Program-made: the position numbers and the translations under genes
Notes under the pieces: model-generated
Database searches by the model: none
Seen by the model: the letters and a program-made list of their open reading frames with translations, nothing else
What the model was told of the DNA's origin: nothing
Shown here: positions 33,881 to 45,800 of the stretch, in pieces
How positions within the stretch are numbered: position 1 is the stretch's first letter
Layout of the letters: each line of letters begins with the position of its first letter
From: Heterobilharzia americana
Taxonomy: Eukaryota; Platyhelminthes; Trematoda; Strigeidida; Schistosomatidae
Direction of reading: 5' to 3'
DNA length: 64,000 nt
Assembly: GCA_944470555.2 (NCBI GenBank)
Contig: OX104127.1
Location: 47,544,934-47,608,933 of the forward strand

Positions 33881-36800
33881 CTAAAATATAATTAAAATAT
33901 ATTACTGGTTGTTTCTATTGTGAAGACGCAAGGAAACAAAACGTGACAAGCAATAGTTCTACACAAAACTCTAATACTTGATAGGAGAGTGTTACAATGT
34001 CGTTTGTATAAAGATTTAGACTGCTGAAAAAATATTCACTAACTGAAGTTTTATGTTTATGTGCAGAATGCTTTTAGCTATCAGTGACATTAGTGTTATG
34101 TAGACGATTGTGAACAACATTAATTCAGCTATCTGTGAAGACGCAATGTCTATGGAATATGCAAAGGATAGAAACATATAGTTTGAGATAATTAGAATCT
34201 CACAGGTCATTTTATTTACTGATCTATTTAATGAAGAAACACTGTTTCGTTGAATTCTATCGTTGATCTCATGTATATCAAGGTTGTATTGTGAAAATAA
34301 TTTTATTCAACTAATTCATGATGATTGTAATACGAATAACTGATGGAAACCTTAGGCTATAAACATAACCAAACACGTCAATAATTACTGTTTGTAATTA
34401 TAATTTATCCAGACATGCGTTTGGCAATAAAATTATCAATGCACACTAGATATCACTGAAGAATACGCCAGATTCCACAATATTTGATGCTTAAATCCAT
34501 TTAATAGACAGAACTATTCTCTTTCGAAGATAGTTTCAAATATGTTATTGAGTGGTTCGTCCGGAACTGATTAGTTTCAAGATGGCTTTCATCAGACACA
34601 CTATCACTGGAATTCAATGAGCACTGGATGCAAATATAATATGCTAATTTAAAATTGATTAGTAGTGCTCATCAGCTGGAATCAATTGAAGTATAATGTC
34701 TGGAAACCTAGTCACTGAGGCCACTTTGAACAACCAGCTTTGGGTCTTCTACATCCATGCATACTTTGAAGCACAACCGACTAAGTATTCTTTGATATAG
34801 GAATCCAAAATACAACCAGTAGATAAAATGATAACAATACCCTCCGGTTTTTCACCTAATTATGGATACGGTAGAAGTTGTTTACCGGTTATAGATATGA
34901 AATTAAAATAAAGTAGTCACCTAATATTTTTATGTTGTCAGTAGTCATTTAGTTCATGTCTGTTCATAATGTAAACTGAATACGTTGACAATGAATAAAA
35001 TTACATTCTGCTCATTTTGAGTTTCAGTTCCATTCTATTCATACAATCGATATACGACGCGATGCAATCTACCAAATATACCTATAAAACCTTGATATAA
35101 ATGATAAAGAAACACCTAAAAGTGAGGAAAGCATATAACTTACATTTGAGTTGTCAGTCGCCAAACACGTAAAGTGCCTTCGTCATCCCCAGTAACCAGA
35201 ATCTCCTCATCGTCTGAACTACCACTGAGTTCACTAACTACTGGACGGAAAGCTACAGATCGGACACACATTGGATGTTTCCCTGTATCAAAAGCCAGTG
35301 TTCCTGACGGTAAAAGCCATACCTTCGTGAAACAAAAACAGGAATTCATGAGAAATATATGTATTCAATCAGTTGTTTGATTCAGTTGCTGAATTAAAGT
35401 CAGTTTTAGGTGACAATTACATTACATCTTGCTCTTAGAAAGAAAGTACAACAGAATAGAGAAAATCGAGATGTACTCAGCGTTCCTGCAGCAGGCAGTG
35501 AGTCACATTCATTGTTTGAGGGCTAACGATACTAGCTAAGTCCCCGAACTTCGGTAGGTGGAGTGGTGTTCGAACTTGTGACCCACTGACTGGAAGTCAA
35601 TTCCCTGGACCAATGAGCCAAAACCCTTAAGGGAGTACACAGCTGAGAGCTTGTAATTGTAACATACCTATAAATTAGCCAAAAACGACTTGTTAACGTT
35701 CAAGTATATACGATGTGACCTAAACCTTCCGGTTTCTGAATATAACATATGACTACCATCCAGAATAACCTCTCAAATTAGTTCTCATTTTTAGACCGAT
35801 TAATTCCATGATCCAACCTCGCCTGGTTAACTAGTTCACTAGTTACTAGCCGGTCCTAAGCCCGGGTAAAGAGGGAAGGTTGGGCACAGGGCTAGCAACC
35901 CTAATCCGTAAAACAAATCTAACCGCTAAAGAAACTTCAAAGCACAAACAAAATATAAAAAATGAAAACAAACTTATTCCCCGCTGGAATCGGAGAGGCG
36001 AAATGACGCTGTTTGGTGAAAGCCTTCGGGAAGCCAATTGGCCGATGTGTCTTCTCTCGATGAAAGCGAAAGTAAACGTGGGGACATGGAATGTCCGCAC
36101 GATGTTTGAACCCAGTAAGGCAGCCCAGATTGCAAAGGAGATGAGAAGGTATAACATCGAAGTGCTTGGGATTTGCGAAAGCAGATGGAATGGGAGTGGA
36201 CTCTGCAAACTGTCAACTGGAGAATCAATAATCTACTCCGGTCACCCAGACGACAACCACGAGCACACTGAGTTTTGGAGTGGCTATCATGATGTCCTCA
36301 AGAGCATCGAAGGCTCTCATGCAGTGGGAACCAATCTCCTCCAGGATCATGACAGCAAGATTCAACTCAAAAGGAAGAAAGGTCACAATCATACAATGTT
36401 ATGCACCTACAAATAATGCAGAGCAAGAGAAAAAGGAGGATTTCTACAGACAACTTCAATGAACACTGGACAAGACGTCAGTTGGCGATATCAAAATTCT
36501 AATGGGCGACATGAATGCCAAACTGGGAGGGGACAACACGGGAAGAGAACTAACCATGGGTCGAGAGGCGCTAGGTGAAATGAATGAGAATGGAGAATTG
36601 TTTGCAGAATTCTGTGCATTCAACGATTTGGTGATTGGAGGCAGTGTGTTCAGGCACAAAGATATCCACAAAGCGACATGGATTTCACCATTCATCAGAT
36701 GGACACACTAAAAATCAAATCGACTTTATCTCAATCTCAAGAAAATGGAGACGCAGTCTACTTAACACAAGGTCAAGAAGAGGAGCAGATGTAGGTTCAG

Positions 36801-39800
36801 ACCACTATCTAGTGCAAGGAACCTTCCAAATCAAGTTAAAAGCCTTCAAGGAAGCTGGTGATAGACCTCAATTCAAGTACAACACTCGGAAACTGAAGGA
36901 TGAAACTACAAAGGAGATCTTCACGTCAGCCATCAAGACAAAATGGGAGACATCGAGCAACATCCCTGAAGAAACCTGTGTGGAAGAACACTGGAAGTCT
37001 TTGAAAGCTATGTGGAAAGAAACCTGCACAACAGTATTAGGAAGGAAGAGGAAAGAAGACAAGGAATGGATCTCGACGGATACCTGGAAGCTGATAGAGG
37101 AGAGGAGGATGGTGAAGCAGAAGATAAACCAGTGCAAGGATGCTCAACGACAAGAGGAACTGAGCACAATGTATAAAACACTGAACAAAGAAGTAAAGAA
37201 GAGTGCACGCAAAGACAAAAGACACTTCTACGAAACACTGGCAAGTGAAGCAGAACAGGCTGCAGCTGGTAAGAGAGACCTGACGACATTGTATCAAATA
37301 ACCAGGTTGCTATCAGGGAAGAGACCAACACAGATGAAACCAATAAAAGATGAAGAAGGAAATTTAATTACAAAAGAAGAGAAACAGAGGAAACAATGGG
37401 CCGACCACTTCAAGAAGCTCTTGAATCGACCACCACCTGCACTTCGTCCAGAAATACCACCTGCAGCCGCTGAATTACAAGTGAACATAAATCCCCCAAC
37501 GAAAATGGAAGTCCTGAACGCCATAAAGCTACTGAAATGCGGGAAAGCAGCAGGACCAGATGGAATACCGCCAGAAGCACTGAGAACAGATGCAGAGACA
37601 ACAGCGGACATGCTCACACCACTATTGCAGAAGGTGTGGAAGGAAGAGAAGGTACCTGATGATTGGAAGAAGGGTTACCTTGTCAAACTGCCGAAGAAAG
37701 GAGACCTCAGTGCTTGCAAGAACTGGCGCGGAATCACTCTCCTGTCCACCCCAAGTAAAATATTAAGCCGCATCATCCTGGAGAGGCTAAGGGATGCACT
37801 GGATTCAAAACTGCGACCGGAACAGGCAGGCTTCAGGAAGTACAAATCATGTGCAGACCAAATTGCAACGCTTCGTATCATCATAGAACAGAGCATAGAA
37901 TGGCAATCAGCTCTCTACCTCAACTTCATCGACTTTGAGAAGGCCTTTGACAGCGTCGACCGAGAAGTAATTTGGAAACTGCTTCAATACTACGGAGTAC
38001 CGCAAACCTTTATCCGCCTCATTCAACAACTATATGAAGATGCCACATGCCAAGTAATTCACAATGGGAAGCTCAGTGATGCCTCTGAAGTGAAGTGAAG
38101 ACAGGAGTGAAACAAGGTTGCCTACTATCACCCATGATATTCCTTATTGTGGTGGACTGGATCATGCAGCAAACAGTAGGCAGCGAGAAGAGGGGGATAC
38201 ACTGGACGACGGAAAAGAACCTAGAAGACTTGGATTTCGCCGATGACTTATGCCTAATGTCACATAAACTTGAAGATCTGCAGGCAAAAACTAACAAGTT
38301 GACAGAAGAGGCAGCCAAGACGGGACTTCAGGTGAATATAGAGAAGACAGAGGTGATGAAGATACCGCACCACCACCATCAACAACAACAACAACAAACT
38401 CCAATCACCGTCAACGGGAGAAACTTAAAGGAAGTAACCTCCTTCACTTATCTAGGAAGCACTGTTTCAACTACAGGCGGGACGGACGAGGACGTCAAAG
38501 TCAGAATCGGAAAAGCAAGACAGGCCTTCATTAGCCTGAAACCAGTGTGGAGATCTTCTGCACTCAGCATGCGGAACAAGATACGGATTTTCAACACCAA
38601 CGTCAAGTCAGTGCTCCTGTATGGTTCAGAGACTTGACGCGTCACGAAAGGCATTTCCAATAAACTACAGACATTCATCAACAACTGCTTACGCTGGCTC
38701 GCTACTGAAGATCAGATGGCCAGCATAAAAGAATAAGCAACAAGGAACTCTGGGAACGAACCAACCAAGAACCTATCACGCAACAAATATGCACGGAGGA
38801 AGTGGAGATGGATTGGGCATACACTGAGAAGGCCGACTGGGGACATCAAGCGTCAGGCAAGGCCCTCGAGTGGAATCCCCATGGGAAGCGACGAGTTGGA
38901 CGTTCAAGGTGAGGGTGACATGGAGGAGGTCGTGCGAGGAGGAAATGAAAGCTTCTGGGCTGTCGTGGGACCAGGTTCAAAAGATCTCAGAGAACAGAGG
39001 TCACTGGAGGCGTGCTACTGAAGCCCTATGTTCCACTAGGAACCCAAGGGACTAATAATAATAATAATAATAAATTCCATGATCCATTTTCTTCAGTTAC
39101 ACCTTGTGGAAACTGCATGAAATTATGTATAAATCACTTAAGTTAGTGTTTCATTTCTATCACCTTTTACACATTTTGTACATTCTTCCTAATGTTTGTT
39201 AAAACGAATATTGTTTATCTGTACAACTTAAAAATTGGAATTTTTGTTGTCGCGGTACTATATTACCTTACTTCTGCTTTTAAGACGTGGAAATATAGAG
39301 TGCTTCTACCCACTCCGACATCTACTTCCGTCGACTACTGTCTCACGTGAATACTCATCAATTGTCCTTGGATTTTAAAGGACCTCTGATCCTACTTCCA
39401 AATATCACGACAATTAAGCCAAACAACATCGACTCGGGAGCGCTAACGATTATCGTCTACTGAACTAACATTGGAGTATACTAAATTGTGGTGGACAGTA
39501 CCAAAGAGATAATATTCAAGCAAACCATTATTATCCATAACACTGATATTACCTATTTAGTATTATAATGCTTAACTATTCATACTTGTGTACATCACTG
39601 TTTCCATTTTTGTTAATCATATTTAACTTGTAATTTCTTTGGATCCACTACAAGCATGAGATGTGTGAACCAGATTCTTCTAACACTTCAACTAATGCAA
39701 ATATAAAATGGCGTAACCGAATTTATATCACATCCAAAAAACGTCCCTGAAATAAAGGAAAATCCCATAAACGATAACCAGGGAAATTGATCGCTAAGTC

Positions 39801-42800
39801 ATTTTTACGGTGGTATTGTAGGAGCATAAGATAACAAGAAAAAGTGAGTCTAATTCACGAGACAAGTCAACGATAACCGTAAAACTAATTAAAACATTAA
39901 AATTACCATTTTGTAAAATAAAATATAACACACAATCTGTTACAGACAATACAATAGGTCTTCAGAGTAGAATATCTGAACGTCATTAAGAAATGTTACT
40001 ATAAAAAGCAGGATAAATTTTGCAGAGTAACTATATGAAATATAGCTACTGCATTACCTTTCACATAAAGTAACAAAGAAAGTAGCAATTAGTTCAATGA
40101 TCTTATTAGAACTAACTTTAATTTACCCATAGAAGTAATCAATAACTAACCTTTGCAGTTTGGTCGCTCGAACCAGTTACAAGCCACTGACCATTTGGTC
40201 CAATATCCGCGTCTGTTACAGGCATCGGTACATGAGCATCAAGGTTTAACTGCCATTGCTTCTCCTCACAACTAGACTGCCTTTCATCATGACAAATAAC
40301 TGACTCAGGAAGGGATAGTTCACGACCAAAAACACGACCGTCATGTCCAGCTGTGAAGCAAACTAGCATTTTATTTGCAGTATTGTCAAGTGAAGTTCGC
40401 TTCAGAGTATTGTGTCTTCGATGGTCACATACCAAAGGATGTTGGGATCGCTCAATTAAACGACACGTAGACCAGGTAATAACTGCACTACTATCATTTG
40501 TAGAAAAATCATTTAGGTACTCCGACTGAACACCAACCTTTATATTTCGATTGTTGACTAAGCCTTTTGAAAAGCATACACTATTGTGAAGTTTCGACCA
40601 ACATTCCGAGGGGTGCACATTTACACATGATGCACTGGGATTTGAAACTGAATGATGTACATCAGATAGGTACCATACCTGAGAGCGCAAAAGTAACGAA
40701 ATACAAAATGATCAACAACTCAGCAAAACTCTATTTAGTAATGTTTTCTGAGAGGAAAAAATAACCAGTAGAAAATAAACAGGTATATTCTGTTAACAAG
40801 AAACGTAACGAGAAACAGCAGTTTCATCCTGTCTGCTTTCTTTTATATTTAAGCAATAAAAATTTCGAGAAATGTCACTTGAGGATAACGGTAAGACTGA
40901 CTAATTACGCTTGATAATAAACTCATCATGTGATGGTTAGTGATGCTAAATAACTAACACAATCTTGATGGATAAAAAAATGATTCAAACACATCCGGAA
41001 GCTGAAAATTAATCCCATCCATGTCTTCTCACACAGACCTTAAAGCGTACAAAAAACTAAGATTTATAAGAAAATTTCGATCTATGAAGGGGAGGGATTT
41101 TATTTTTAACGTACTATTCATCACAAACTGACATCAGTTGGAGAACCACTGAAAACCTGGGAGCTATTTCTTCCTAATACAGTACTCCTTGGAAGTGAAG
41201 AGGATGTAAACTGGAGACTTCGGTGGATAGAAGGGCTATATCACGAACTGACAGAGGTAGAAAACCATAGATTGCTGAACTCCGACGCAGCGACCGAATG
41301 GCCAATGCGTTCTCTATGAAACCTGGAGGTCCTGAGTTCGATCCCTGCCGGGGTCGTGAATAGGCACTGCTGAGGAGTCGCAAACTAGGATGAAAAGCTG
41401 TTCAGTCCTCCCAGTTTTTCAATGGTTCTCCAACCGATATCAGTTCATGATGAACACTAGGCTGTAAGCCACATCCGTCGTGCAATGTAAAAGTAGGTGG
41501 AGTGGTGTTAAAAACCTTGAAGTTCAGTTTCTAAGTCAATGGGCTACATCACCACTTTAGTATTTCCTCAACAAAAAATATTTTGATTTTAAAAAAAGGT
41601 CCAGTTCAGCAGCAGTTTTCATATCGTAATTGACATCTTCACTAAAAAATGTACTCAGAATTCACTGAACACGATGTGATAGTGCGTTAACTGGTATATT
41701 ACATTAATAGCAGAAAAGTAATCATCAGGAAGCAGACCATCAAGGTTTAACACTTTGAAAAGTCACAAAAAGGATTTGAATTCGCTAAAATTCCGAGTTC
41801 TAATGGTCTCAAGAAGATAATTGAAGTACAATTTACGAATACAAGCAGACAGAGGAAATAGGAAACCAAACTATCTGACAACAGACAGGATTCTTCACAC
41901 GTGATTTACATTAACATTTCGAGAAAATGTTTACATCTTAATCGCCTAAATATATTCTACTCTAAAAGTGACACAGACAGCAAAAAAGATCAATAGCCAT
42001 GTATTGATGTTGGAAAAAGGGAGAAAAGGCACATGAATGAAGTGGGAACCCATAAATAGTGAGAAATAAGATATCTACAATTCTGAAGAAGCTATGCGGA
42101 AAATCCAATGATACATTACTGCAATCAATTTTAGGTCATATCACTGTGTGCCTCCAGAAGCTGATAATTTTAAAAGGAAAATATTGGCTTAAGTAAAGAG
42201 ACTTAAAACTTAACACTAACTGTTACTTTCAGATTGTTTATTTTCTCACACATTTTTTTCTATTTTGATATCACTCTTTTTATATCTATTTGTTCTTCGC
42301 ATATTACTGTGAAGTGTGGCAAAATGAGCCGATGCACTTGTGTATGATGTTCTACCTCGGTTTTGTCAATTGTCAGTCAGACATACTACGTCATTCGATG
42401 AGGGATTTCCAGAAAATTTAAGTCCTCACCAATACAAGTCAATAGATGAGAAACTGACAACAAATCTCATCAATATGTATACCTTAAATGTTTTTACTAA
42501 GACATTGGGTTGAAAATCTGACATCTTTAACCTATCTGTCCAGTATGAACACTTGCTATTTGTGAATCACAAAGCAGCGTGAAACAAAAATATCGGCATG
42601 TTACGCAAACTATATAATAAATTAGTCCATAATTACATTAGTTAGTCACTGGAGAGTAACCATTGCATATTGCCTAGTGAACAAATTCTGTCAATCATTT
42701 CTGCAATGTGGTCACCGAGCTGGGAGATTGACTATTACGGTGCACTGTACTGTTAGGTGGTTGGAGGTAATCAACAGAAATCCCTGTTTCACCTCGATTT

Positions 42801-45800
42801 CGTGCATTTGGCACTCGCCAGTAGGACGCATCTTCAAACTTGACGATCCTGATATCTTCTTAGAGACTCGAACCTGCAGTACCAAGTGCTACAAACAGAA
42901 ACGTTAGCATTAAGCTATTACGTTATACATAGTAAACATTGGTAGCCCATGAATAAGGTCATGTATGAAACGCACACAGTATTGCAACTGTGATTCTCTT
43001 CAGTCTACGCAACAGATGAAGACCTTATATAACTAAGATTACTTGGATTATTTATCTAACTAGTTCATAAGATCAGATAAATAAAAAGACAAAGTGAGAG
43101 GTGATAAAAAGGAAAGTGAAAAACAAACACTTTCTTTTTTTAAATGGTTAGTCAATACAACTTTATGACTGAAAGTGTTGAGACAATTATACAACGTCAT
43201 ACGTTAGAATACAATATTCACATCGTGACCTACAAAAGGCATGAACTTTCATTATGTTTTATAGTGAAAAGCACAGATATTGATTATGGTATTAAAGTAT
43301 TCATTAGGGAGGAAAATGTGCTACAATATCATAATGGTACAGATGCTATCTTCATTTGACTGTGTGTGTGTGATAGAGAAATTTTATATTTTAAGTAGGT
43401 AAGTGGAAAAGTAAGACTCATCCTCACTAGTGTGAAGAGATTTTAAAGTGTAGTGGCAACGATAAGGAAGAATACAAAGAACAGAAAATATAAAAGTGCA
43501 TATAAGTGAAAAGATTTTGAAACTCATAGTAGTAAAGTTTTGAGAAAGGTCCTACTTTGGAAGATAACATCAAGAAGCACGATACATCAGTCTCTCAAAA
43601 AATCGTTTTAATTATATACTAGAAGAACTCGACCAATATATAAATACGCTAGGATTATATTTAAACTTACTTATAAAACAATTGATGAACAGTTTACCCA
43701 ATCGTTTCTTAAAATTGCATACGAAGAGAAAATTCAAAAATATAAAAACGCTGGTGAACTGGTTAGTTACATCTCCTTACAGAGGTAAGCAAAGACTGTG
43801 GCGTTAGAATGCACACTACACAACACCAAGCTGTAGACCTATTAATAAACGAGTAAACTGCGCTGCAGTCCTTTCTGTCCTGTTATACGATTGTGAGACA
43901 TGGCCGCTAAAAGTAGAAGACATAGAACCGCTACGCGTTTTTGATCACGAATATCTTCGTATTATGGCCGTTTGAACAACATTTAGGTCAGGTGAAGGGT
44001 AGTAGGCAAAGAAATTAAGTCAGTCAATGAAGTTGGGAACCTTCATCGATTAAGATGGCCTGGACATGTGTTGCACATGCTGAGAGCCAGCACCTACACC
44101 GACAAGCAATGTTAGGGAAAGTGGAATTAGGTTGGAAGAAGACCCAGGGTGGCGAGACCAAGATGTGGTACCAGTATATGATGCCTCTGACTGTTGATCT
44201 GAGCTGTGTAGAAAGATGTGGACTATCTGATTGGTGTCCTAAAGACTATAGAAATCAGTAGCTGAAGACTATTGGTGAAGTGACTGGAAATCGGTCACAA
44301 TGGAGCTATTGCACTCACTCTTTAATGTCTTCTAAAGCTTGACTGTTTTGACTAACCGTAATTTTTGAACGCCCCCCCCCTCTCCGCTCCAATATACCTT
44401 TGTCTACTTGGTATCAGTCTCTCCGATCCATTAGTTCTTTGTGAACTACTGCGAAGTGTGTCAACTTGAAAAGATGCATTTAAGTGCGAGGTTCTACGTT
44501 GATTTGTCTGTTTGTCTGAACCACATGACTACTGGTAACTCTACTTAGATGCCCAAATTTTGGGAGGTGGAGTAGGGATCGAACCCATGAAAGTCGAGTA
44601 TATTCACTTATGAGTTATAGCTACACAACTGACAGTCAATTGCAAATCTTTATCAATATATGGAATTCGACGCTTAGTCAAACAGTATACAATGGGTAGA
44701 AAAACCCTAAATGTCTTATGAATGAAATACAAAAATGAAATGGCACATTTCATGTCGAGTTGTTTAACGAGAAGCATCGACAGAAATAACTGTTTATGAG
44801 CAAAACAACATACTCTATTCAATTATGATATAACTAGTTTTTTCAGTACACCAGATTTCGTAATGCAATTCTGTTACGTGAACAGACCTCATACAACCGA
44901 GAAATATAAAGGTACTTTATTGTCGGAATTTGAAACCAAATCTAAGAGTATCAGACAACTATTCGATATTGCAAATGACATCATTTTTGACAATTATCTG
45001 CAATAAAGAAACAATAGGGTACTAGCCTTTTGTTTTCGCAGACAGTCAGTCATTATGACAACTCATTTACTGAACACTATATCTATTATGGTGAACATGC
45101 ATTCCTTTCAAACGCAGTACTGTTCTCTAAAATATATATGATTTCTCGAAGCTCTGTCATCCTGAATGCTACTCCGCTGTGAAGTGTGGCAACTTCAAAT
45201 AATGCACACATGGGGGTCGCTGGTTCGAATCCTGACGCAGTTCAGATTTTCATTTCACCTTCAATCATCACCCAGTATCAATAATACAAGTCTGCCAAAC
45301 CACGGGTATCTCAAATAGTCAAACTGATAATGCACTTCTATGCAAGTTTTTGCGTTTTATTTTACATGTCCGTGTCTATTGTCTTAATGGTTCCCTTTCG
45401 CTCGTTTTAACAAAACTAACTACCTAGCATTCTACACATACAAATGAATAACATGCTCAATTTTGAGGTTTTTAGGGATTCGATTATTGATTTCAAGTTG
45501 GTATTCATCATGGATTGACATCAGTTGGAGAAAAATTAGAAGCCTGGGAGCACCAGACAGCTGGTTCGTCCTAGTATGGGACTCCTCATCAGTGCACGCT
45601 ACCGGGAGTCGGACCCAGGGCCTCCATATTTCGCGGCCAGCACGTTACCCTTGAGCCACTGGGATGGAATCCAGTAGTCTATATTTCCTACTTGTCAGTT
45701 CACGACGTAGAGCGATCGCCATCCAATGTCGTCGCCGAGTAACTGTCCTCATGTTGGACTTGATTGGCTTCACCAGTCACTTCTCAGGCGCCCAGTGGTA

